From assembly GCF_003258355.1 (NCBI RefSeq), contig NZ_QKPO01000005.1, positions 124,001 through 188,000 on the forward strand: a DNA stretch of 64,000 bases. The letters run 5' to 3'. Origin of the DNA: Confluentibacter sediminis (GTDB taxonomy: Bacteria; Bacteroidota; Bacteroidia; Flavobacteriales; Flavobacteriaceae). A program made the translations under genes and the position numbers. Position 1 is the first letter of the stretch, and every line of letters begins with the position of its first letter. Shown piece after piece: positions 37,309 through 45,092 of this stretch. The notes under the pieces are model-generated. The model was not told the DNA's origin and made no database searches. It worked only from the letters and a program-made list of their open reading frames with translations.

Positions 37309-37316
37309 CAAAGGTA
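37309..37316 (-). promoter_or_regulatory. -7 box abutting the uvrC start
   Basis: On the reverse strand TACCTTTG matches TAnnTTTG. It ends 2 bases before the first ATG of uvrC, which predicts a leaderless or nearly leaderless mRNA beginning at one of the two adjacent ATG codons. Confidence 0.45.
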
Positions 37317-37378
37317 ATTATTTTAATTTTTATTGTTAATTTAACCAAGTATTAAATCGTTAAACTTTTTAATATAAA

Positions 37379-37386
37379 TAGTTTTG
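37379..37386 (+). promoter_or_regulatory. -7 box upstream of the retropepsin-rimK operon
   Basis: TAGTTTTG matches TAnnTTTG and lies 49 bases before the ATG at 37435. It also argues against using an upstream ATG near 37384, which would lie inside the promoter. Confidence 0.4.
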
Positions 37387-37434
37387 CATTTTACTAATTC
37401 GCTACCTTCGCAAACTTTTTTAAATGAACAGCAC

Positions 37435-37860
37435 ATGAAAAAAAAAATTATTGGCAGAGTAGACAAAGTAGACTTTCCTAATTTAGATTTATTCAATATT
37501 GATGTTAAAATAGATACTGGAGCTTATACATCTGCTATTCATTGTTCTGATATTGTTGAAGAGAATAATACTTTAAAATGTACTTTCTATAGTAAAGGCC
37601 ATGCTAATTTTAATGGCAAAGAAATCATTTTCCAAACCTTTTCTAGAACAAACGTTAAAAGTAGCAATGGTTTTAAAGAAAACCGATACAAGATAAAATC
37701 TGAAGTTATATTTTTTGGAAAAACATATAAGATTAACTTAACTTTAAGCACACGAGACGACATGAAATTTCCCGTACTTATAGGCAGGCAATTTTTAAAA
37801 AACAAATTTATGGTTGATGTAGATAAAGAACATATGTCTTTTAATTTAAAAACACAATGA
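37435..37860 (+). CDS. RimK-associated retropepsin-like protease (Zn_protease/PF05618 family)
   Basis: A 141-residue protein from the ATG at 37435 ([21 protein letters not shown]). It has the aspartic-protease-like motif [11 protein letters not shown] (Asp near residue 25) and a second half [26 protein letters not shown]. That matches the "ATP-dependent zinc protease" family, now understood as retropepsin-like rather than a zinc enzyme. Its stop overlaps the rimK start by 4 bases. Homologues (RimB type) accompany RimK ligases. Processing or trimming of glutamylated protein is a reasonable guess. Confidence 0.85.
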   Translation: MKKKIIGRVDKVDFPNLDLFNIDVKIDTGAYTSAIHCSDIVEENNTLKCTFYSKGHANFNGKEIIFQTFSRTNVKSSNGFKENRYKIKSEVIFFGKTYKINLTLSTRDDMKFPVLIGRQFLKNKFMVDVDKEHMSFNLKTQ

Positions 37861-38735
37861 ATATAGTTATTCTATCCAGAAACTCTAATCTATACTCAAC
37901 CGAAAGGCTTATAGAAGAAGGTGAAAAAAGAGGTCATAAAATGGAAGTTATTGACCCTCTAAAATGCGATATTATCATAGAAAGAGAGAAGCCAACCATT
38001 TACTATAAAGACCGTTATTTAGACTATGTCGATGCGGTTATCCCGAGAATTGGAGCTTCTATTACGTTTTATGGCTGTGCTGTAGTAAGACAATTTGAGA
38101 TGATGAATGTGTTTGTTATAGCCACGTCAGATGCCATTCAACGTTCACGAGATAAATTGCGAAGTTTACAGCGTTTAAGCAAAGCAGGCATTGGTATGCC
38201 AAAAACCGTTTTTACCAACTACTCCCGCGATGTAGAAGAAGTGATTGAACATGTAGGTGGTGTTCCTGTCATCATTAAGCTTTTAGAAGGTACACAAGGT
38301 TTGGGCGTTGTGCTGGCTGAAACCAAAAACGCTGCCGAATCTGTTTTAGAAGCTTTTAATGGTTTAGAAGCACGGGTGATCGTTCAAGAATTTATAAAAG
38401 AAGCCAAAGGTGCCGATATTCGTGCGCTTATTGTGGATGGGCATGTGGTTGGTGCCATGAAACGCCAAGGCAAAGAAGGTGAATTCCGTTCTAATTTACA
38501 TCGAGGTGGCACTGCCAATGTTATAAAATTAAATGAGCAAGAGCTAAAGTTAGCTATGAATGCATCAAAAGTTTTAAAACTTCCCGTTTGCGGAGTAGAC
38601 ATGTTACAATCTGCTAGAGGTCCTTTATTATTAGAAGTCAATTCGACACCTGGATTAGAAGGTATTGAAGAAGCCAGTGGTAAAAATATAGCGAAAAGCA
38701 TCATTACTTATATTGAAAGAAATAGACATTCATAA
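37857..38735 (+). CDS. rimK: ATP-grasp S6-glutamate ligase RimK
   Basis: RimK adds glutamates to the C-terminus of ribosomal protein S6 with ATP. The 292-residue protein has the N-terminal [27 protein letters not shown], the ATP-grasp core ([35 protein letters not shown]), [16 protein letters not shown], and the metal-binding [14 protein letters not shown]. It is translationally coupled to the retropepsin-like gene and followed 13 bases later by an M14-like deacylase. Other acceptors than S6 are possible. Confidence 0.93.
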   Translation: MNIVILSRNSNLYSTERLIEEGEKRGHKMEVIDPLKCDIIIEREKPTIYYKDRYLDYVDAVIPRIGASITFYGCAVVRQFEMMNVFVIATSDAIQRSRDKLRSLQRLSKAGIGMPKTVFTNYSRDVEEVIEHVGGVPVIIKLLEGTQGLGVVLAETKNAAESVLEAFNGLEARVIVQEFIKEAKGADIRALIVDGHVVGAMKRQGKEGEFRSNLHRGGTANVIKLNEQELKLAMNASKVLKLPVCGVDMLQSARGPLLLEVNSTPGLEGIEEASGKNIAKSIITYIERNRHS

Positions 38736-38748
38736 AATTTATATTTAA

Positions 38749-39723
38749 ATGATTACAGCCAAAAATGACGTTTTACATATTCTTGGAGTAACCATTATGC
38801 CAGGCGAAAGCAAAGAAATAAGTTTAGATTTAGCCAAACTCCACACCACCTCAACCGTTGATGTCCCTATTATTGTGGAACGTTCTAAATTGCCGGGCCC
38901 TACTATTTTATTTACAGCTGGGATTCATGGCGATGAAGTAAATGGTGTTGAAATTGTAAGACAACTTATTGCTTCTGGTATCAATAAACCAAAATGCGGC
39001 ACTATTATTTGTATTCCTGTCATTAATATTTTTGGTTTTATCAATTTAAAACGTGAGTTCCCGGATGGTAGAGATTTAAACCGCGTTTTTCCCGGCACAG
39101 AAAATGGCTCCTTAGCTAGTAGGGTGGCTTATAAATTGGTTCATGAAATCATTCCTCATGTCGATTTAATTATAGACTACCACACAGGAAGTGCCGGTAG
39201 ATTTAATGCGCCGCAACTTCGTTTCGTCAAAGAAAATAAAGAACTTAATGATTTGTCAAAAATATTTGGAGCACCATTTGTTTTATACTCTAAAAATTTA
39301 AATAAATCGTTCAGAAATACCTGTCATAAATTAGGCAAACCCATGTTGCTCTTTGAAGGTGGTAAATCATTTCATATAGACGAAACCATTACGAATTGGG
39401 GCATTAAAGGCGCTAAGCGTATATTACAACACTTTGGTATGCTAAAGACCAATTTTAAAGTAACAAAACCCACCAAAGAATCTATTTATATTAATGAAAG
39501 CACTTGGAAACGTGCCAAATACTCAGGCATGTTTAAACCTTCGGTTAAAATTGGAATTAAGGTAAATAAAAAAGATATTTTAGGCACCATTACCGACCCT
39601 TTTGGTAAGTTTAATCACTTTGTAAAAGCCAATAACACTGGCTATATTATTAATGTGAACGAATCACCCATTGTTTATCAGGGAGATGCTTTATTTCACA
39701 TAAGCACTAAACTTAAACGTTAA
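38749..39723 (+). CDS. Succinylglutamate desuccinylase/aspartoacylase-like zinc hydrolase
   Basis: A 324-residue member of the AstE/AspA branch of M14 carboxypeptidases. Zinc ligands are visible in GIHGDEVNGVE (His and Glu, near residue 66) and in DYHTGSAGRFNAPQ. The C-terminal 90 residues (SVKIGIKVNKKDILGTITDPFGKFN) form the lipoyl-like beta domain of the family. It hydrolyses an N-acyl amino acid or an amino-acid amide bond. Between rimK and FCL, with gaps of 13 and 7 bases, it could remove glutamates added by RimK. That is inference. Confidence 0.87.
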   Translation: MITAKNDVLHILGVTIMPGESKEISLDLAKLHTTSTVDVPIIVERSKLPGPTILFTAGIHGDEVNGVEIVRQLIASGINKPKCGTIICIPVINIFGFINLKREFPDGRDLNRVFPGTENGSLASRVAYKLVHEIIPHVDLIIDYHTGSAGRFNAPQLRFVKENKELNDLSKIFGAPFVLYSKNLNKSFRNTCHKLGKPMLLFEGGKSFHIDETITNWGIKGAKRILQHFGMLKTNFKVTKPTKESIYINESTWKRAKYSGMFKPSVKIGIKVNKKDILGTITDPFGKFNHFVKANNTGYIINVNESPIVYQGDALFHISTKLKR

Positions 39724-39730
39724 TAATAGC

Positions 39731-40294
39731 ATGCTAAAAGCTGAATTACGAAAAAAATATAAAGCACTTCGTTCTGAATTATCTACGGATGATGTTGACC
39801 ATTTAAGTGTGTCCATTGCCAATAAACTTTTAAAATTGCCCATTTGGGATGCTTCTTTTTACCATACTTTTTTAACGATTGAAGAACAAAAAGAAGTCAA
39901 TACCGATTATATTTTAAACATTCTCTCGGGAAAAGATAAACATATAGTACTCTCGAAAAGTGATTTTGAAACTCATATTATGACGCATTATTTACTAACG
40001 GATAATACGGTGATTAAAAAAAACGCCTACAACATTCCCGAACCTGTTGATGGTATAGAAATTACCAATAATAAAATTGAAGTGGTTTTTGTGCCTTTAT
40101 TGGCTTTTGATAAAAAAGGCCATCGTGTTGGTTATGGCAAAGGTTTTTATGATAAATTTTTAGCCGACTGTAAACCAGATACCATTAAAATAGGACTCTC
40201 TTTCTTTGAAGCCGAAGATGCTATTGATGATGTTTTTAAAGGTGATGTCACACTGGATTATTGTGTAACACCTGAGGGGGTTTATGGGTTTTGA
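39731..40294 (+). CDS. 5-formyltetrahydrofolate cyclo-ligase, intact copy
   Basis: Converts 5-formyl-THF to 5,10-methenyl-THF with ATP. The 187-residue protein is complete: N-terminal LRKKYKALRSEL, the FVPLLAFDKKGHRVGYGKGFYDKFL substrate and ATP loop near residues 118-142, and a normal C-terminus. Its last 453 bases (39842-40294) are repeated at 45093-45545. The first 62 bases of that repeat are identical and the remainder is about 84% identical, so this gene may be a chimera of a resident 5' end and an imported 3' end, or the reverse. Confidence 0.95.
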   Translation: MLKAELRKKYKALRSELSTDDVDHLSVSIANKLLKLPIWDASFYHTFLTIEEQKEVNTDYILNILSGKDKHIVLSKSDFETHIMTHYLLTDNTVIKKNAYNIPEPVDGIEITNNKIEVVFVPLLAFDKKGHRVGYGKGFYDKFLADCKPDTIKIGLSFFEAEDAIDDVFKGDVTLDYCVTPEGVYGF

Positions 40295-40302
40295 AAAAGT
40301 AA

Positions 40303-40932
40303 TTAATTATTTTTAAGTTTACCAACAAACCCCTTTAAGTCATCAATATTATATGAAATCTTTCCGTCTAGAAGTATTACTGGCATTGTGAGGTTCTTAA
40401 TAATAGGGTTTTCTTTTTTTAATAATTCCCACATAAACAGGTTTTGTTTATCGTCTTTAGTAACATTAATTAATTTGAAATCAATATTGTTATCGAGCAA
40501 AAAACTAGTTGTATAATGGCATCTTGAACAGCCATCCTTTGAAAATACTACTATTCCTTTTTCTATATTTCCTATATCATTTTTAATTTTTTCTTCAAGC
40601 TTCTTATTGTAAGCTATTTTTTCCTTTTCGGTCAAGCTAGGCTTATAACTATATTTTGTACTAAAACTTCCTCCTTTATTCTTTATAAAGAAAAGTTTTA
40701 TTATTTCTATTGTGGTTTTTGATGGCACAAGCTTTGTAATAGGCTCTTTATACCCAGTTAAATTTGTAGGGACTATTGTTAGTGTAACTTCTTGTTGAAC
40801 GCTACTATTATTAATCACACTAACAATAAATCCTTTATCATTTTGTGTGTTTAATATTTCAATATTCTTATTTTGTGAAAATCCAATAACGGTTCCTAAA
40901 GCAAAAATTACTGTCAATAATTTATTTTTCAT
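40303..40932 (-). CDS. Exported glutaredoxin-like thiol protein
   Basis: A 209-residue protein with an N-terminal signal peptide (MKNKLLTVIFALGTVIGFSQ). A beta-rich domain occupies residues about 20-85, and a glutaredoxin fold residues about 125-205. The CxxC site is SKDGCSRCHYT and the cis-proline is in LTMPVILLDG. The N-terminal part is unlike cytosolic glutaredoxins; it may be a periplasmic thiol oxidoreductase. It ends 8 bases from FCL, convergently, inside the FCL-bounded island. Confidence 0.75.
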   Translation of the reverse strand: MKNKLLTVIFALGTVIGFSQNKNIEILNTQNDKGFIVSVINNSSVQQEVTLTIVPTNLTGYKEPITKLVPSKTTIEIIKLFFIKNKGGSFSTKYSYKPSLTEKEKIAYNKKLEEKIKNDIGNIEKGIVVFSKDGCSRCHYTTSFLLDNNIDFKLINVTKDDKQNLFMWELLKKENPIIKNLTMPVILLDGKISYNIDDLKGFVGKLKNN

Positions 40933-41074
40933 ATTTTATTTTTAAAGGTAATATATTCCAAGCATCATATGTTAAGCTTTATGTATTACCAAATATCATA
41001 AAACTTTTTAGAGGTTAATTTCATTTTTAGTCTGTCTACAATAATTATGGAAATCAATTTCTTCCTTTACTCAA

Positions 41075-41383
41075 TTATAAACTAAATAATTTTATGATAT
41101 CTGTTAAGTTAGCCATTAATAACAATCCTAATATTAAGGGACATGTTAAATTTAATATCATACCAAACAAAAAAATACGTGTTGAGATACTTTCATTTTT
41201 AATGCTCTTTATGCATAAAAATAATCCTCTTAAGCTAGAAAAAGTAGCTAAAAGAATAATAAGTATAGTGATTATGATAAGAATAGTGTTTTCTAATTTG
41301 CTAAAAAGAATTAATAACGACAAAAAAAGAAAAGTGAGTATCACATTTATGATACCCACTTTTAAAGGATTATTACTTTTCAT
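41075..41383 (-). CDS. Small membrane protein, unknown
   Basis: A 102-residue protein with three predicted transmembrane helices (residues about 9-27, 32-57, 73-95) and a short charged loop CIKSIKNESISTR. No family recognised. Its start overlaps the end of the preceding minus-strand gene by 11 bases, suggesting translational coupling. However, a terminator-like hairpin lies within its first 20 codons. In this setting it could be an immunity protein to a membrane-active toxin, without direct evidence. Confidence 0.55.
   Translation of the reverse strand: MKSNNPLKVGIINVILTFLFLSLLILFSKLENTILIIITILIILLATFSSLRGLFLCIKSIKNESISTRIFLFGMILNLTCPLILGLLLMANLTDIIKLFSL
41331..41362 (-). terminator. Terminator-like hairpin inside the small membrane-protein gene
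   Basis: On the minus strand the arms (41351-41362 and 41331-41342) pair over 12 positions with one G-U around an 8-base loop, and are followed by TCTTTTTTT. This is a good intrinsic terminator for the 122-residue gene at 41741. It falls at codons about 8-18 of the next reading frame, so that frame may be expressed only by read-through. Confidence 0.6.
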
Positions 41384-41741
41384 TGTTTAATTCTTTACTA
41401 AAACGTTCTATCCAACCATTCTCTATGGCAGGTTCTGCTTTAAGCATTTCGCTAATTTTGACTAAATTTACTTTTTGTTCATTTTCTTCAAAATAGAGTT
41501 TGAATTGTTCATTTTCTTCAAAGACTCTTAAAAAATTAAATAAAGAACCACTTAAAATTTCTTTAGTGTACAATTTTAATTCATTAAAACCTTGCTCATT
41601 TAAATTATAAAATAAATTTTCAAACTGCTTTGTCTGTTTTAGATCGTTAATGTCATTATTGATGAATCTTAGTTGGTCGTCATAAACTTCTTTAACTAAA
41701 AGACGACCAAAGTCATCTAAGATTTCTTGATTTGAATTCAT
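41373..41741 (-). CDS. Small acidic protein, possible orphan immunity protein
   Basis: A 122-residue soluble, acidic, mostly helical protein (DFGRLLVKEVYDDQLRF, LKLYTKEILSGSLFNFLRVF); no family recognised. An 18-bp direct repeat at 41475-41492 and 41505-41522 encodes a duplicated FEENEQ at a spacing of ten codons, an internal expansion. Size, charge and location downstream of a polymorphic toxin fit an immunity protein, but this rests on context only. Confidence 0.6.
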   Translation of the reverse strand: MNSNQEILDDFGRLLVKEVYDDQLRFINNDINDLKQTKQFENLFYNLNEQGFNELKLYTKEILSGSLFNFLRVFEENEQFKLYFEENEQKVNLVKISEMLKAEPAIENGWIERFSKELNNEK

Positions 41742-41754
41742 ATGATTATGTTAA

Positions 41755-41898
41755 TTAATTAAGTCCGTTCCAAGGAATATTGGTTATTACTTTTACTCCT
41801 TGTATTTTTAAATCTTCTAGAGCTTTTATTACCCAACCAGTTGCTATATCTTTAGGAATCTTTGCATCTATGAGTGCTTGTATTTCTATTTCAGCCAT
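41755..41898 (-). CDS. 47-residue small protein
   Basis: A short open frame: ATG at 41898, stop at 41755, giving MAEIEIQALIDAKIP through KVITNIPWNGLN. It lies exactly between two other minus-strand genes (11 bases from the previous, 13 to the next). Its codon use and balanced helix-strand pattern look like real coding sequence. No family recognised. It could be the C-terminal remnant of a larger cassette or a small immunity or accessory peptide. Confidence 0.5.
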   Translation of the reverse strand: MAEIEIQALIDAKIPKDIATGWVIKALEDLKIQGVKVITNIPWNGLN

Positions 41899-41909
41899 TT
41901 TTTCAATTG

Positions 41910-42143
41910 TTAAAATTTCGCTTTTTTAGCAAAAGCCGAATATAATCTATTTTGATTACCCGTTATTTGTTGATGTAAATTTATTGGGATTCCTGAATTT
42001 ACAGATTTCCATGCGTTTTCTAATGAATTTTGTGATACACTAAAAGCTTTTTGCAAGTCATAAAATTTATCAGAATTAAACGCAATTTTAGCTAGAGGAT
42101 GAGTATCTGCCGATGTTTTGTTTACGGGATAGATTTTCTTCAT
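41910..42143 (-). CDS. 77-residue basic protein, unknown
   Basis: From the ATG at 42143 (MKKIYPVNKTSADTHPLAKIAFN) the protein is small, basic and without signal peptide or membrane helix. A start 21 bases upstream is possible but adds a run of hydrophobic residues overlapping the hairpin region. No family recognised. It follows the terminator of the toxin/immunity pair and heads a run of four small genes (77, 47, 122 and 102 residues) with tight spacing. This looks like a second transcription unit. Confidence 0.55.
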   Translation of the reverse strand: MKKIYPVNKTSADTHPLAKIAFNSDKFYDLQKAFSVSQNSLENAWKSVNSGIPINLHQQITGNQNRLYSAFAKKAKF

Positions 42144-42157
42144 AAGAAAATAAGAGA

Positions 42158-42187
42158 AAACCACCTAGCATATTTACTAAGTGGTTT
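42158..42187 (-). terminator. Hairpin terminator after the immunity candidate
   Basis: Arms 42158-42168 and 42177-42187 form an 11-bp stem with one G-U pair on the minus strand. It is followed by TTCTCTTATTTTC, a modest T-rich tract. It lies 10 bases past the stop of the 157-residue gene and separates the toxin/immunity pair from the small genes. Confidence 0.65.
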
Positions 42188-42196
42188 ATCTTCATA

Positions 42197-42670
42197 TTAA
42201 GGTTTCAATTTTAGCACTCCTACCTTAAAATCCACGAATAATGACAAAGATTCTTTTAACATTGACTCTAATTCTTCGTAATTACTAAATGAAGGTAAAG
42301 ACATTGATTCTTCTTCAATCTGTTTTACTCGTAATATATCATCATATACATCAGCTATTACGCCACCTATATGCTTCTTCGAGTCTTTGCATATAACACC
42401 AAATATTAATTCATATAATCCTGACCTAATATCTACGTGAAAATAGAAGTCATATTCGAATTTAATAATCCTAACTTTGTAAAAACTTTCTTTAGTGTTA
42501 AAAATAGCTTCATAACCTAAGCTATCAAAGATTTCCAAAACTTTTTTTTTGTCAATTTTTTTTAATCGATTATCTCTGTTTTCTACTTTATATTTTGTTG
42601 CGATGTCTTTGTATCTAGAACAAAAGTCTATATCATCATACAATTTAATCATATTATTTTCTATTGCCAT
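42197..42670 (-). CDS. Probable immunity protein of the adjacent toxin
   Basis: A 157-residue soluble protein of mixed alpha/beta pattern (VLEIFDSLGYEAIFNTKESFYKVRIIKFEYDFYFHVDIRSGLYELIFGV). It has no signal peptide and no membrane helix. No family recognised. It starts 2 bases after the toxin stop, exactly where immunity genes of polymorphic toxins sit, and is closed by a terminator. The function is inferred from this arrangement alone. A cytoplasmic protein would fit a nuclease-type toxin. Confidence 0.65.
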   Translation of the reverse strand: MAIENNMIKLYDDIDFCSRYKDIATKYKVENRDNRLKKIDKKKVLEIFDSLGYEAIFNTKESFYKVRIIKFEYDFYFHVDIRSGLYELIFGVICKDSKKHIGGVIADVYDDILRVKQIEEESMSLPSFSNYEELESMLKESLSLFVDFKVGVLKLKP

Positions 42671-42672
42671 TA

Positions 42673-44910
42673 TTATTCAGGTCTAAATCGGATTGTAATA
42701 TGATAATTATTTTTTGCAAAATCAATAAATGTCTGAATATTTGATAAACTCTGATTACTAGCAGGGATTTCCAATATTTGCTTTCCAAGTAAAAATTGAC
42801 CATCTATCTCTGGGTACTTATTGGATCGAATTTGTGTTCCTGTTGGGTATTTTTGGCGCATTTCCTTTAGGTAATTTTCAAAGGAAGAAAATTTAATATT
42901 GCCCAAATCTGTTGCCTTTCGTGAAACAATTTCTCCTCCATTATTTAAGGTATAACCATCTAGCCGCTTACCATTAGTCAAATGAACTTCATTATACTTA
43001 TACCAACGTAATTCTCTTGCCTTATTATTAAAATCCTGTCCACGTTTAAATAGGACTTTAACTTCCTCCCAAGTAAGTTTTCTACCTTTTTTAGCAGAAA
43101 GGTCTGAGATTTCCTGTCCAATCTCAATAATAATTTCATCATCAAGAATATCGCCTTTTCTTAGGGCTTCTTGTAGAAGGTCTCTAGCACCTTCTGCATA
43201 ATTATCGAAATGTTGTATGGTTTCTTCGGTAAGTTCTTTAACGCTTCTGGAAAAAACTTTATCGCCGTTTTTGATAACAATTTTCCATATTTTACCTGTA
43301 CCTTTGCTTAAAGGTTTTAAAACTTTTCCACCAGGCACAACTCCAACAATCATAAAGCCACCAGTTTGCAAGCGGGATACTTGTTCTCCGTCAAAATCTG
43401 AACCTGTTATGAGTATTTTGATGTCTTCTATGGGCAAAACGTAAGTTCCTATAGCCTTTGCTAATGCGGTACCTGTTAGTAAAGCTGTTTTTCTTAGTTC
43501 TTCGGATAGGTTGATACTCTCTTTTAACAAGTAATTTGACCATAAAGACTCTCCTATGGGCTTTATATACCAAGACTCTCCTGTATCTTGATTACTTGTG
43601 TCGTTTACAAGTTTTCCATCTGTATTTATTTTGAGCGGCCACGGGCTTTTCAAGACTCTAGATCCATCTTTTAACTGGTAGACGTTATAGGTGCCATTTG
43701 AACCGAAATGGGTATATTCTTGGTCATCTCTATTGTTAAGTTTTCCGTTTTTAGGTTCTAGCTTAATTTTTTGGGGATCGGTCAAAATTTCAATAGCCAT
43801 TTGGGCTTTAGCAAACCCTTTAGCCTCAACAGAACCCTTGTTGCTTGCTAAAAAATCACGTATTGAAGTCAGTTGTCCCACGGTGGCATCGTTGTTTAGC
43901 CAAATGGCTTCCTCAGATGTGTTCAATAACCTTAATATAAGCGAGATGCTATTGGCCAGTTCTGTCCTGTAGGCATTAATCCCCACGCTGCCATCTAAAT
44001 TGGCACCATCACAACAACTGCCAGTAATACTCTTACCCTTAGTGTTGCTGGATTTGCTTGTGTGGCTATCGGGAAGCGTTATTATCCATGCGCCCCTGGC
44101 ACCTCGGCTTCCAGCACCGCCAGTTGTATTTGTACAATTGCACTCTGACGGAGAGGCATGGGTTTCATTACATGAACAAACCCAAGAAGCAGAGCCTCCA
44201 CCATAATCTTGGGTCACATCACTACCGTTACCACCAGTGTAGGTATTGGTGCCACCGATTCCCGTTGTTCCAGTATTGCCACTACCACCTGAACTAACAA
44301 CAGTGCCGTTATCTACATTGATTTGATCACAGTTAACAACTTCATCAATATTCTGTACACAGGTGTTCCCACTGGATTTTGAAAACATGTTAGTAGCAGC
44401 GGCATTAAAAGGAAATGTTATGATACTTCCCGTGAATTCTCCCATTGATTTAGTGCCGTTGTAATAGGCTTCCGCAAAATCGGGGGACATCCGGTATTCC
44501 ACGATCGCCATATCAGTAGCTTCATTTGATTTGCCTACAACAAGATTGAAAATGGAATTGGGCTTGGGTGTTATTGGTATGAGCGAAAATGAATAATTTT
44601 GGTTTCCCAGAGTATCGATGACCTCTAAGATATTTTCAATCGAAATACTTCCAAAGGGTGAGGGAACGGTAGTGGATTTTGAGCTATTAGCCTTTGAATA
44701 AGAACTATAATCAGGATCTAAAAGACTTAGAATATTTGGGATGTTTTCTCCTTGAACATAGTTTATTGAAATGCTGGCTGGTGGTTGTTCAATTTTTTGT
44801 GTTTCTGTTGGTCTAACATCTTCTTTTTGGCAATTGGTGATAATTAAGGAAATTCCGAAAAAGAGAATTCCAACTTTAAGGTAATTTTTTAAGTAAAATT
44901 TCATGAGCAT
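42673..44910 (-). CDS. Lipoprotein-anchored polymorphic toxin with predicted nuclease tip
   Basis: A 745-residue protein. The N-terminus is a lipoprotein signal (ITNC, Cys27). Residues about 28-200 are a secreted stalk. Residues about 210-300 are a Gly/Ser/Thr-rich and cysteine-rich linker (VCSCNETHASPSECNC). Residues about 485-570 match the pre-toxin segment I know from Bacteroidota polymorphic toxins (LPIEDIKILITGSDFDGEQ, GVVPGGKVLKPLSKGTGK, VKELTEETIQHFD). The last 120 residues are a distinct tip, KRLDGYTLNNGGEIVSRKATDLG ... QILEIPASNQS ... ITIRFRPE. Its Asp and E-x3-K spacing recalls PD-(D/E)xK nuclease toxins. An immunity candidate follows by 2 bases. Fold and target are predictions. Confidence 0.78.
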   Translation of the reverse strand: MLMKFYLKNYLKVGILFFGISLIITNCQKEDVRPTETQKIEQPPASISINYVQGENIPNILSLLDPDYSSYSKANSSKSTTVPSPFGSISIENILEVIDTLGNQNYSFSLIPITPKPNSIFNLVVGKSNEATDMAIVEYRMSPDFAEAYYNGTKSMGEFTGSIITFPFNAAATNMFSKSSGNTCVQNIDEVVNCDQINVDNGTVVSSGGSGNTGTTGIGGTNTYTGGNGSDVTQDYGGGSASWVCSCNETHASPSECNCTNTTGGAGSRGARGAWIITLPDSHTSKSSNTKGKSITGSCCDGANLDGSVGINAYRTELANSISLILRLLNTSEEAIWLNNDATVGQLTSIRDFLASNKGSVEAKGFAKAQMAIEILTDPQKIKLEPKNGKLNNRDDQEYTHFGSNGTYNVYQLKDGSRVLKSPWPLKINTDGKLVNDTSNQDTGESWYIKPIGESLWSNYLLKESINLSEELRKTALLTGTALAKAIGTYVLPIEDIKILITGSDFDGEQVSRLQTGGFMIVGVVPGGKVLKPLSKGTGKIWKIVIKNGDKVFSRSVKELTEETIQHFDNYAEGARDLLQEALRKGDILDDEIIIEIGQEISDLSAKKGRKLTWEEVKVLFKRGQDFNNKARELRWYKYNEVHLTNGKRLDGYTLNNGGEIVSRKATDLGNIKFSSFENYLKEMRQKYPTGTQIRSNKYPEIDGQFLLGKQILEIPASNQSLSNIQTFIDFAKNNYHITIRFRPE

Positions 44911-45092
44911 AAATTAAAGGTCGGTTATTTAAATCTTTATGCTATTAATAATCTAAGAGAGGATTGCTATACCGTAAACTTAAAAACAATATTTTATTTT
45001 CTTACACAAAAATTGTCTCAATTTATGTAATTCATCAAAAAAGCAGAATTATGGTTGTGGAAAAACCGTAAAAAAGATGTTTCTATCTGTTT

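Larger units (their letters stand above)
39842..45092. other. Putative toxin island bounded by FCL direct repeats (5,251-bp unit)
   Basis: The direct repeat begins at 39842 within the intact FCL gene and again at 45093. One repeat plus everything between is 5,251 bp. It holds the FCL 3' part, a glutaredoxin-like gene, four small genes, an immunity candidate and a polymorphic toxin, all but FCL on the minus strand. Recombination between the repeats anywhere would delete this unit and leave one full-length FCL frame. The boundaries are seen; the history of insertion is inferred. No integrase or terminal repeats other than FCL were found. Confidence 0.6.

Noticed and set aside
41094-41390. 98-codon plus-strand open frame
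   Set aside because: It is the antisense shadow of the small membrane-protein gene; its composition (Lys/Ile/Asn-rich) follows from the complement of hydrophobic codons.
43691-44297. Three overlapping plus-strand open frames opposite the toxin gene
   Set aside because: They lie antisense to the Gly/Cys-rich linker, have Pro/Leu/His-rich translations typical of antisense frames and no conserved features.
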